Shown one piece after another: positions 37,977-45,438 of a stretch of 64,000 nucleotides of DNA. The DNA comes from an uncultured Campylobacter sp. Lineage in GTDB: Bacteria > Campylobacterota > Campylobacteria > Campylobacterales > Campylobacteraceae. The position numbers and the translations under genes were made by a program. Positions within the stretch are counted from its first letter, which is position 1, and the number at the start of each line of letters is the position of its first letter. The notes below the pieces were generated by a model, which ran no database searches, was not told the origin of the DNA, and worked only from the letters and a program-made list of their open reading frames with translations. The stretch is taken from contig NZ_CALLWC010000010.1 of the NCBI RefSeq assembly GCF_938015785.1, positions 1 to 64,000 on the forward strand. The letters run 5' to 3'.

Positions 37977-38783
37977 TTATAAAATTTCGCCCTCGTCGCG
38001 CCCCGAAATCTGCGGCTTAGGCAGCGCCAGGCTCTTTGCGGTTTTGCTAAAAAGTATCAGATCCTCGGTGCTTTGCACGCTCCACGGCAGCCGCGAGAGC
38101 GCGGATTTGAAAATTTCAAAGCAGGAAATGGCGTCGCTAAATGCGCGGTGGTGGACGTTTTGCACGCCTAAAAGCTCTTTTAACGAGCCGAGCCCGTATC
38201 TTTGCGCCTCGATCGTGCGGCGCGCGAGCTCGACGGTGCAGAGCCTGCGATTTAAAAGCATCCCAAAGCCGCATTTTTGCAGGCTCGCGTCGATGAAGCC
38301 GTAGTCAAATTTGACGTTGTGCGCCACAAAAACGCTATCGCCTAAAAACAACCTAAACCGCTCCAGTACGCTAGCTAGCGGCGGCGCGCCCACAAGATCG
38401 TCCGCGCAGATCCCCGTAAGCTCCGTGATATTTTCGGGCACGACGGGCGCGTAAACGAAGCTCTCGAAGCGGTCAAGCTCCTGCGTGCCGCGCGTTTTTA
38501 TCGCGCCGATTTCGATGATCTGGCCGTTTGAGAGCCCGCCGTTCGTCTCTATATCTACGAAGCAAAAAATTTCATCCGAAATATCCGTCTCGCGGGTTTT
38601 GAGCGTGATTTTGCCGTTGTCGAGTTTTATTATCTCTATGCCCAGCGCCCGCCACATCGAGAGGTCTTTTGGCTCGAAAAGCTCGGTAATCTCGGCAATG
38701 TCGCTTGCTTTTGAGATAAAATCGTAATAATTTATGCTCTTTTGAGCCAGCAAATTTATGAGATTTTCGATCTGACGCGTCAA
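37977..38783 (-). CDS. DnaQ-like 3'-5' exonuclease
   Basis: A 268-residue protein with a DEDDh exonuclease domain: ExoI FCFVDIETNGG (Asp and Glu about residues 92 and 94), ExoII VFVAHNVKFDYGFID (about 153-167) and ExoIII HRAFSDAI (His and Asp about 212-217). An 85-residue N-terminal extension (MTRQIENLINLLAQKSINYYDF) precedes it. Such proteins act as a polymerase III epsilon-like proofreader or as a repair or RNA exonuclease. It begins 21 bases after rpe, so the two are probably cotranscribed, an order I recall from C. jejuni (rpmB-rpe-dnaQ). I cannot tell whether it is the main proofreading subunit. Confidence 0.88.
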   Translation of the reverse strand: MTRQIENLINLLAQKSINYYDFISKASDIAEITELFEPKDLSMWRALGIEIIKLDNGKITLKTRETDISDEIFCFVDIETNGGLSNGQIIEIGAIKTRGTQELDRFESFVYAPVVPENITELTGICADDLVGAPPLASVLERFRLFLGDSVFVAHNVKFDYGFIDASLQKCGFGMLLNRRLCTVELARRTIEAQRYGLGSLKELLGVQNVHHRAFSDAISCFEIFKSALSRLPWSVQSTEDLILFSKTAKSLALPKPQISGRDEGEIL

Positions 38784-38804
38784 AATTTTACCCCTGTGCC
38801 GCGC

Positions 38805-39446
38805 CTAAATTTTAAGCGCACGGATCGCCTCCGCGTAGTCGTTTGAAGAAAATATGTAATTGCCCGCTACCACGACGTCGGCGCCCGCTTCGTCGATATC
38901 TGCAATATTCAGCCCGTTTACGCCACCGTCGACCTCGATGAGGCATTTTGCGCCTTTGCGATCGATCAGCTCGCGCAGCTGTTTAATTTTCTCAAGCGCC
39001 GAGGGGATAAATTTCTGCCCTCCAAAGCCAGGATTAACGCTCATTAAAAGCACCATATCGACCTCGCCCAAGATAAACTCCAGCGCGCTAAGCGGAGTGT
39101 GCGGATTTAGCACTACCGCGGGCGAGACGCCGCTGCGACGTATATGATCTATGAGGCGCAGCGGATGGGTCTCCTCCTCGATGTGGAAGCTAAGAAATTT
39201 CGGCTTTAGCGGCAAAAAAAGATCAACGAAAAACGGCACGTTTTTGACCATCAGATGGATGTCTAAAGGCTTGCTGCTCGCCTTTGCCGCGGCGCTTACT
39301 ACGAGCGGTCCAATCGTGAGATTGGGCACGAAATGCCCGTCCATCACATCTACGTGAATGAGATCGGCGCCCGCTTCGCAGACTGCGCGAATTTCATCGC
39401 CTAAGCTGCCGAAATCCGCCGATAAAATGCTGGGTGCGACATACAT
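38805..39446 (-). CDS. rpe: Ribulose-phosphate 3-epimerase
   Basis: Rpe interconverts ribulose 5-phosphate and xylulose 5-phosphate in the pentose phosphate pathway. The 213-residue TIM-barrel protein has the N-terminal APSILSADFGSLGDEI (Ser and Asp conserved), the metal-binding IHVDVMDGHFVPNLT, LDIHLMVKNV and VLLMSVNPGFGGQKF, and the phosphate-binding VDGGVN and VVAGNYIF near the end. Length is typical. It is divergent from rpmB; the gap between them contains the rpmB promoter. Confidence 0.97.
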   Translation of the reverse strand: MYVAPSILSADFGSLGDEIRAVCEAGADLIHVDVMDGHFVPNLTIGPLVVSAAAKASSKPLDIHLMVKNVPFFVDLFLPLKPKFLSFHIEEETHPLRLIDHIRRSGVSPAVVLNPHTPLSALEFILGEVDMVLLMSVNPGFGGQKFIPSALEKIKQLRELIDRKGAKCLIEVDGGVNGLNIADIDEAGADVVVAGNYIFSSNDYAEAIRALKI

Positions 39447-39553
39447 TAAGATTCCTTTAAAATTTCAAGATTCGGAATTTTACTTAGTTTTGTCATAAAT
39501 TTCGCTAAATTTAAACCGCGGCGGATTTTAAGCATAATTTGAAATTTTTTCGC

Positions 39554-39559
39554 TATAAT
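39554..39559 (+). promoter_or_regulatory. Promoter -10 element for rpmB
   Basis: A perfect TATAAT lies 32 bases before the rpmB ATG, in GCTATAATCG. Upstream is a T-rich stretch (GAAATTTTTT) rather than a clear -35 box, as is usual for the housekeeping sigma factor in Campylobacter. Confidence 0.75.
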
Positions 39560-39590
39560 CGCCATTTATTTTAATCATCAAGGATTTATT

Positions 39591-39782
39591 ATGGCAAGAA
39601 GATGCGCAATCACCGGCAAAGGTGCGATGGTAGGAAACAACGTCAGCCACGCAAATAACAGGACCAAAAAGAAATTCCAGGTCAATCTACGCACCATCCG
39701 CGTTCAGCTAGAAGACGGCTCAACCAGACGAATCAAAGTAGCCGCCTCAACTCTACGAACTATGAAAAAACAATCAAAATAA
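39591..39782 (+). CDS. rpmB: 50S ribosomal protein L28
   Basis: A 63-residue L28. It opens [20 protein letters not shown] with the conserved CxxTGK pattern, continues [12 protein letters not shown] and ends with the basic [18 protein letters not shown]28 is a structural protein of the large subunit. The length is the short form seen in this group. AAGGATTT precedes the ATG. The potassium channel gene follows 18 bases later, so one transcript is likely. Confidence 0.97.
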   Translation: MARRCAITGKGAMVGNNVSHANNRTKKKFQVNLRTIRVQLEDGSTRRIKVAASTLRTMKKQSK

Positions 39783-39800
39783 CCTCTTAAAGAGGAATTT

Positions 39801-40931
39801 ATGTCTGTTTTGGACAAGATCAAGCGATTCCTCGACTGGTCCGGCTCGACTAAGCCGGACATCAACCTCTACACAGAAATTTACGACCAGCTACGCCCTT
39901 TTCGCTTACCACTGATAACCATCGTGCTGATGATGCTAATCGGCACATTAGGCTATGTCTTTATAGCGGGCTTTTCACTCATAGACGCCTTTTATCAAGC
40001 AGGCATGACTTTCACGACGGTAGGTTTTACCGAAGTAGCGCCGATATCGCCCGCGGGTAGAATTTTTACCGTCTTATTTATCCTCATGGGCTTTGGAACC
40101 TTTTCGTTTTGCCTGGGCGTCGTCGTCGAGGTCATAAAAAACGGCAAACTTCAAAATTTACTTAGGGAGCAACGAATGATCAACAACATCGCAAGGCTCA
40201 AAAACCACTACATTATATGTTATAACAACATCTACTGCGCCGAGCTTGCCAAGCAGTTTCGCGAAAATCATCTGCCTTTTGTCGTGATCGACCCCGATCC
40301 CGCTCTAGCCAAAATCGCCGAAGAAAACCGCTATCCATATTTCATCGTAGGCGAGCCGCACGTAGAAACTACAATGCTAAAAGCGCATCTGTCATCTGCA
40401 AAATCCGTCATCACGCTAAGTCCAAATTTAGCCGATAATATCGCAATAATCTCGCTAGTGCGCCTATACGAAAAGGAGCTTGGTCGCATCACCCCCTACT
40501 TCATCATGGCAAATAGCGATGATGACAGCGACACCGAGAGGCTAAAAAAACTCGGCGCAAATTCTATCGTCTCACCATCCAAGCTCGCCGCACAAAGGCT
40601 TTCGGCGATAAGCGTGCGCCCCGATATGGAGAACATTTTGGAGCGATTTTTGTATAAAAAAGACTCCCTCATCGATATCGAGGAGATCACGGTGCCCGAT
40701 TTTTCGTGGATCCGCTTCAAGCGCCTAAAAGAAACTCGCTTGCGCGATTTTACAAACGCCGACGTCGTGGGAATCAAAGAGCCCAACAGTCGCTTTATCC
40801 CGATGCCAGATGGCGACTACCTCATCGGTACTGGGGTGAAATTTTTAGTCATCGGCACGGCAGAGGGCATCCGCAACACCAAAAAGCTCATCCGCAGCAA
40901 ATACAAGCCGCAGGAGATGAGATATGTTTAA
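39801..40931 (+). CDS. Two-TM potassium channel with RCK (TrkA-N) domain
   Basis: A 376-residue channel subunit. Two hydrophobic segments (about residues 36-56 and 88-110) flank a pore helix and filter, MTFTTVGFTEVAP at about 74-86. A cytoplasmic RCK domain follows, beginning HYIICYNNIYCAELAKQF, and then a TrkA-C-like end. The filter reads TVGFT rather than TVGYG, and the usual GxGxxG nucleotide loop is replaced by CYNNIYC, so ligand control may differ from classic RCK channels. The Helicobacter channel HpKchA is a possible relative. The ribosome site AAGAGGAA sits in a small CCTCTT/AAGAGG inverted repeat (39783-39795). The stop overlaps argJ by 8 bases. Confidence 0.87.
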   Translation: MSVLDKIKRFLDWSGSTKPDINLYTEIYDQLRPFRLPLITIVLMMLIGTLGYVFIAGFSLIDAFYQAGMTFTTVGFTEVAPISPAGRIFTVLFILMGFGTFSFCLGVVVEVIKNGKLQNLLREQRMINNIARLKNHYIICYNNIYCAELAKQFRENHLPFVVIDPDPALAKIAEENRYPYFIVGEPHVETTMLKAHLSSAKSVITLSPNLADNIAIISLVRLYEKELGRITPYFIMANSDDDSDTERLKKLGANSIVSPSKLAAQRLSAISVRPDMENILERFLYKKDSLIDIEEITVPDFSWIRFKRLKETRLRDFTNADVVGIKEPNSRFIPMPDGDYLIGTGVKFLVIGTAEGIRNTKKLIRSKYKPQEMRYV

Positions 40932-42117
40932 AATAACTAAGCTTGAGGGCGGTTTGAAGAATGTCGAGGGTTTTTATTTTGACGGCGTAAATTCGGGCTT
41001 TAAAAAAGAGGGAAACGATCTGGGATTTATCCGCGCGGACGAACCCTTTGCCGTAAGCGCGATCTTTACGAGCAATAAATTTCAAGCCGCGCCGATTAGG
41101 CATTTCAAAAGGGCGCAAGAGCGCGCGGGCGGGGAGCTTAAAACAAATTTTATCCTCGTAAATTCTAAAAACGCAAACTCGATGACCGGGAAGCAAGGCA
41201 TCGCAGACATCGATGAAATTTTTAGCGAGCTTGGTAAAAAGACCGCTCTGATAAACCCCGTTATGAGCTCCACCGGCGTCATCGGATACCGCCTCAAAAA
41301 GGAAAAAATTATCGCCGCCGCGCAAAATTTTAACCTCTCGGCACGAAACTCGAACGCCCTAGCCACCGCCATTATGACTACCGATACGATAAAAAAAGAG
41401 CTTGCATATGAAATTTCTTTAGAAAACGGCGAGAAATTTCACATCGCAGCCGTTTGCAAGGGTGCAGGCATGATCAATCCTGCGCTTGCGACCATGCTCT
41501 GCTTCATTCTAACCGATGCAAAAATCCCGCGCGCGGATATGGACGAGCTGCTAAAAAAGGCAGCGGAGCAGAGTTTCAACACCGTAAGCGTCGACGGTGA
41601 TACCTCCACCAACGATACGATTATGCTCTGCAGCAGCGCTAAATGCGCTTACGAAAAAGACGCCTTCGCCTCCGCGCTAAACGCCCTTACGCGCGAGCTT
41701 GCGCTAATGCTTGTAAAAGACGGCGAAGGCGCAAACAAGCTGGTGCGATTTAGAGTAAGCGGCGCCGCAAATGCTGGGGATGCCCGCACGGCGGCAAAGG
41801 CGCTAAGTAATTCGCCGCTTGTTAAAACGGCGATCTTCGGCGAAGATCCGAATTGGGGTCGCATAGCCTCGACCATAGGCGCCTGCGGCATCGAATGCGA
41901 CGAAGAAAAGCTGCGCATCAAATACGACGATGTGCTGCTTTATGACGCGCAAAATCGCGAGCTGGACGCCGCGCGCGAGGCTGCGGCTCACGCCGTGATG
42001 CAGCAAAAAAGCTTTACGATCTGGTGCGATTTGGGGCTCGGAGAGGGCGAGTTTAGCGCGTACGGCTGCGATCTTAGCTACGACTACGTAAAAATCAACG
42101 CCGACTATAGATCATAA
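40924..42117 (+). CDS. argJ: Bifunctional glutamate N-acetyltransferase/ornithine acetyltransferase
   Basis: ArgJ moves the acetyl group from N-acetylornithine to glutamate, the recycling step of arginine synthesis. The 397-residue precursor has the self-cleavage site in KGAGMINPALATMLCF, where the Thr after Ala becomes the nucleophile of the beta subunit. Other family marks are STGVIGYRL, SVDGDTSTNDT and EDPNWGRIASTIG. It begins within the last codons of the potassium channel gene (8-base overlap), indicating coupled translation. I cannot tell from sequence alone whether it also makes acetylglutamate from acetyl-CoA. Confidence 0.96.
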   Translation: MFKITKLEGGLKNVEGFYFDGVNSGFKKEGNDLGFIRADEPFAVSAIFTSNKFQAAPIRHFKRAQERAGGELKTNFILVNSKNANSMTGKQGIADIDEIFSELGKKTALINPVMSSTGVIGYRLKKEKIIAAAQNFNLSARNSNALATAIMTTDTIKKELAYEISLENGEKFHIAAVCKGAGMINPALATMLCFILTDAKIPRADMDELLKKAAEQSFNTVSVDGDTSTNDTIMLCSSAKCAYEKDAFASALNALTRELALMLVKDGEGANKLVRFRVSGAANAGDARTAAKALSNSPLVKTAIFGEDPNWGRIASTIGACGIECDEEKLRIKYDDVLLYDAQNRELDAAREAAAHAVMQQKSFTIWCDLGLGEGEFSAYGCDLSYDYVKINADYRS

Positions 42118-42364
42118 AGATTCACAGCTCGCTTCATAACCTAAAAATCTCGTCTCGAAAATAGCGAATAGCAGCAGGGCTTTAAAGCTCTGCTCTTAAA
42201 ATTTTATCATTTAAATTTGCCTGTTTTAAATTTTTAAAGGCTAAAAATTCTACCTCTTAAAATCTGGAATCTCATGCGTGAAATTCAGTCTAAATTTGAT
42301 AGCTGAAATTAGGTTTTAAGCGCTTTATTGATATACTTGAATAAATTTTTCAAAGGAGTAAGGC

Positions 42365-42595
42365 ATGTTTCATGAATACAGAGATTTAATCACTGAGTTA
42401 AAAGGCAAAAACGCACGATTTGATTCGCTTTTTGAGAAACACGACGAGCTGGATCACAAGATCGCCGACGCGCAGGCCGGCAGAGTGCATATGAGCGATC
42501 TGGAGATCGATGCGATGAAGAAAGAAAAGCTTCGCATAAAAGATGAGCTAGGCAGCTTACTAGCGCAATATAAAGCCGAAAAGGCAGATAAATAA
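42365..42595 (+). CDS. YdcH/DUF465-family small protein
   Basis: A 76-residue all-helical protein with MFHEYRDLITELKGKNARFDSLFEKHDELDHKI and a later KKEKLRIKDELGSLL, the pattern of DUF465 (YdcH). Function is unknown. AAAGGAGTAAGGC precedes the ATG and a TGATATACT -10-like element lies at 42332-42340. An imperfect 17-base inverted repeat at 42601-42656 follows directly and is probably its terminator. I recall a similar gene near rpmB in C. jejuni. Confidence 0.88.
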   Translation: MFHEYRDLITELKGKNARFDSLFEKHDELDHKIADAQAGRVHMSDLEIDAMKKEKLRIKDELGSLLAQYKAEKADK

Positions 42596-43466
42596 AGTTG
42601 CTTGCGGCGAAATTAAGATGCAGCAGAGTGCTAGCAAGGCTTATTTCGCCGCCAAGCTTTAATCCGCGTTTAGAATTTTCTAATCTCAATAAGTTTAACC
42701 GCTTAAATTTGCCGCGCGCGATAGAGATATTAAAACAGCGTGCCAAAACGAGTTAAAAATTTATACCACACGCTTTACCATATTGACACCGCTAAATAAT
42801 TTTTACGCATCGGCTACATCACTGCATATACCAAACAATACGGTATTAGCGCAATCAAATATAATTCGTTACGGCTCTCTATCGCCCCTTCTGTTTCCGA
42901 AAATATCTCTTGCTGAATGCGGTTTTGCGCTACAGAGTAAATTAAAATTTACGCCGCATCACCTTGCAGCCTGGCTCTTAAATTTTACTTTGCAGTGAGT
43001 ATTTTCTAGCAAATTTCAAATCTTGCGTTTTGCTTATTGCGGGCGCAGTACCTACTTTTAAAATTCCGCATTTCGCAGAAATCTAAAGTGGCGCTAGAAT
43101 TTTAAATTCCCGTTCGCGCTAGCCGCGAAATTTCAAATTCGCAGACTCCGACCAAGCGCTAGTTTATGTTAGAGCTTGCTTTTTGGTAGCTCCACGGAAT
43201 TTAGCCAAGCTTGTTTGTTTAGAACCCACTTCATTGAGCTTTAAAAATTTAGATTATTTCTTTGATCGTATCGGATAATGCCTACCGGCACGGAATTGCT
43301 CAAGCCACCCTATTTGCTATATGCGCAATTAAAAGCGGCGCTAACGCGGAATTAAATAGTATAAGTGAGATCTGTAAAAGGTGTGAAATTTAATCATAGA
43401 ATTTTAAGCGCTAAGGATTTGCGATAGAATTTCGCCACGCAAATCAAATCCCAAAACTAACCTGGC
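42596..43466. other. Intergenic region, mostly featureless
   Basis: About 870 bases between the convergent YdcH-type gene and the unknown gene at 43467. Beyond the inverted repeat at 42601-42656 I see AAATTT-type words, runs of AT-rich DNA near 42720-42860 and no coding frame with signals. Confidence 0.5.
42601..42656 (+). terminator. Inverted repeat after the YdcH-type gene
   Basis: CTTGCGGCGAAATTAAG (42601-42617) pairs with CTTATTTCGCCGCCAAG (42640-42656) with a single bulge around a 22-base loop. It starts five bases past the stop codon. There is only a short T run after it (CTTT), so termination efficiency is uncertain. Confidence 0.5.
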
Positions 43467-43907
43467 CTACTCGAAAACCTTCGCTTCTAAGCCATGTAGC
43501 CTTTGCAAGCCGATATCGATATATTCGTTAAGCTTCTCATTATTTTCCAGCAATTTGTCGTAATAGCTCTTGGCTCTTTCTCTCGCGGTCGCATCGGGCT
43601 CGATATACTTTAGCCCGCTTTTGAAAAATCCTTTGGATTCCACAAAATAGATCGAGTGGATCTTCTCGCAGTGCGATAGCCCTGCTTCAGTGTAGTTTAA
43701 AATCGATTCGTACGCGATATTGCCTAACAGCTCCTGCAGCCTATTTGCGGGATTTTTGAAAAACTCGGCAAACTCCTTATACGGCGTAAAAACCTGATCC
43801 AGGTTTTTCATCGCATCGCCGTAGATACCCTTTTTCAGGCGGAACATCGTCATCTCTTGAGAACTTACAAACTTCTCTATTGCTTTTATCGTATCGTTTT
43901 TATTCAC
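43467..43907 (-). CDS. Hypothetical helical protein
   Basis: A 146-residue protein I do not recognise. It is predicted mainly helical, with charged and aromatic segments (TMFRLKKGIYGDAMKNLDQVF, FAEFFKNPANRLQELL, KYIEPDATARERAKSYYDKLL) and no signal peptide or membrane segment. The reading frame shows coherent codon use and an AAAGGGAAAAT-type site upstream. It lies between a noncoding gap and the Fur-family gene on the same strand, with no evident link to either. Confidence 0.72.
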   Translation of the reverse strand: MNKNDTIKAIEKFVSSQEMTMFRLKKGIYGDAMKNLDQVFTPYKEFAEFFKNPANRLQELLGNIAYESILNYTEAGLSHCEKIHSIYFVESKGFFKSGLKYIEPDATARERAKSYYDKLLENNEKLNEYIDIGLQRLHGLEAKVFE

Positions 43908-44041
43908 TAAATTTTCCCTTTTAAAATATGAAACGCTCGGATTATATCGTTTGTTTTATAAAAATCCGTTAAAAATCGGTTAAATTTTGCCCTAGCGTTT
44001 TAGCTAAATTTCCCTGAGCGCTTTTGATTAAATTTCCCGCC

Positions 44042-44395
44042 TCAGCCGCCGCACTTCTCGCACAATCCTCGCACAAGCACACTTTTGACATTTTTTTGTG
44101 GCAAAGCTGGCATCGAAATCTCCTCCATTTTATGGCAGCTTTCGCAGATAAAATACGCTTTGGCGCCGTCGGTGAGCTCATAAAAGCTTTTATGATTATT
44201 TTCGCTGGTAATTATCAAATTTTTTTCTTCCAAAAGCGCTATATTGCGATATATCGTGGTTTTATTAGCACCCGTTTGTTCTACTAGTTCATCATAGCTT
44301 ACCGGGCATTTTTTCTCGCTTAGGATCTGCACGATCTGCACTCTAAGTGCTGTAGGAGCGATATCGTGACTCGCTAAAAAATCTTTGGGATCCAT
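44042..44395 (-). CDS. Fur-family regulator, probably Zur
   Basis: A 117-residue Fur-family protein. The winged helix runs from DFLASHDIAPTALRVQIVQIL through SYDELVEQTGANKTTIYRNIALLEEKNLI (about residues 7-65). A metal-site region, FICESCHKMEEI, and a closing LVRGLCEKCGG give two CxxC pairs for a structural zinc. The usual last part of the dimerisation domain is short, so it is smaller than classic Fur. It is divergent from znuA with a palindromic operator between them, which suggests it is the zinc regulator (Zur) of this locus; that is inference. Another frame at 43969-44181 also has Cys pairs but breaks the winged helix, so I chose this one. Confidence 0.83.
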   Translation of the reverse strand: MDPKDFLASHDIAPTALRVQIVQILSEKKCPVSYDELVEQTGANKTTIYRNIALLEEKNLIITSENNHKSFYELTDGAKAYFICESCHKMEEISMPALPQKNVKSVLVRGLCEKCGG

Positions 44396-44456
44396 TTTAC
44401 GCCTTTTTTAAAATTTAAGCGATGATAGCGAAATTTAGATAAATTTATATTAAGTT

Positions 44457-44469
44457 GCAACTAAGTTGC
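44457..44469. promoter_or_regulatory. Candidate Zur operator
   Basis: GCAACT-A-AGTTGC is a perfect 6-1-6 inverted repeat, the spacing used by Fur-family repressors. It sits midway between the divergent regulator and znuA starts. GTTGCAAC (44454-44461) overlaps it. A TTGATATAC stretch at 44472-44480 could be the znuA -10 region, in which case the operator covers the -35 area. Confidence 0.65.
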
Positions 44470-44508
44470 TTTTGATATACTTCCGCAATTTTTTTGGAAA
44501 GGAATTTT

Positions 44509-45435
44509 ATGAAAAAGCTTGTTTTCACGCTTTTAGCAGCTAGTTGCGTAGCATTCGCCAAACCTACGGTCACCACGACCATACTTCCTACGAAGTATTT
44601 TGTTGAACAGATCGCAGGTGATACTTTGCAGGTAAATACGATGGTCGGCAAAGGCGCTGATCCGCACACATACGAGCCTAAGCCTTCGGAGATGAAAATG
44701 CTAGAAAATAGCGATCTGTATTTTGCAGTCGGTATAGAATTTGATGAAGTCTGGCTACCAAAGCTTGCCGCATCGTATCCGAAGATGAAGATAATCCACA
44801 CCGAAGATGGCATTACCAAAATGGCTATGGCAGAGCATCACCATCACGACGAACATGCTCATAGCGCGCATCACGATGATCACGATCATGACGCGCACCA
44901 TGAGCATGGTGACAAAGACCACGAGGCGCACGAGCACCATCATCATCACGACGGCTTAGACCCACATATCTGGCTAGATCCGCAGCTTGTAAAAATTCAA
45001 GCTAAAAATATTAAAGACGCGTTAACCAAACAGTATCCTAAGGATGCTAAAATTTATGAAGCAAATTTCGATAAATTTGCTAAAAAGCTTGATGAGCTAG
45101 ACGCTTACGCAAAGCAGAAATTAGCGGGCGTCAAAGGAAAGAAATTTATGGTTTATCATCCGTCTTGGGGCTATTTCGCGCACCGATACGATTTGGAGCA
45201 GATCGCAGTCGAAGTGGAGGGCAAAGAGCCTAAGCCTGCGGATTTAGCCGAGCTAATCGAGGAAGCCAAAGAGGAAAAGATCAAGGTGATTTTCGTCGCA
45301 CCGCAGTTTTCCAAAAAGGCAGCGCAAACCATCGCCGCGCAAACGGGCGCAAAGGTAATGGAGATCGATCAGCTGCCGCTAGATTGGTACGAGACGATGA
45401 AAAAGACGATCGACGTTTTCGGAGAAAATTTGTAG
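44509..45435 (+). CDS. znuA: High-affinity zinc ABC transporter substrate-binding protein
   Basis: ZnuA captures zinc in the periplasm. I start at 44509 (GGAAAGGAA upstream), giving 308 residues beginning MKKLVFTLLAASCVAFA, a Sec signal cleaved near AFA. It has the metal-site pattern of the family: VNTMVGKGADPHTYEPKPSE (first His), a long His/Asp-rich loop around residues 107-147, GLDPHIWLDPQ, MVYHPSWGYFAHRYDL and the late Asp in MEIDQLPLDWY. No znuB or znuC permease genes follow; the next gene is a ZevA-ZevB-like fusion. The Fur-family gene and operator upstream suggest zinc-repressed expression. Confidence 0.94.
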   Translation: MKKLVFTLLAASCVAFAKPTVTTTILPTKYFVEQIAGDTLQVNTMVGKGADPHTYEPKPSEMKMLENSDLYFAVGIEFDEVWLPKLAASYPKMKIIHTEDGITKMAMAEHHHHDEHAHSAHHDDHDHDAHHEHGDKDHEAHEHHHHHDGLDPHIWLDPQLVKIQAKNIKDALTKQYPKDAKIYEANFDKFAKKLDELDAYAKQKLAGVKGKKFMVYHPSWGYFAHRYDLEQIAVEVEGKEPKPADLAELIEEAKEEKIKVIFVAPQFSKKAAQTIAAQTGAKVMEIDQLPLDWYETMKKTIDVFGENL

Positions 45436-45438
45436 TTG

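Noticed and set aside
39783..39795. CCTCTT-A-AAGAGG over the ribosome site of the channel gene as a riboregulator
   Set aside because: The stem would have only four usable pairs with a small loop, too weak to claim control.
43969..44181. Alternative frame with several Cys pairs overlapping the Fur-family gene
   Set aside because: It lacks the winged helix and a start signal; the other frame gives a continuous Fur-family protein ending in the expected CxxC.
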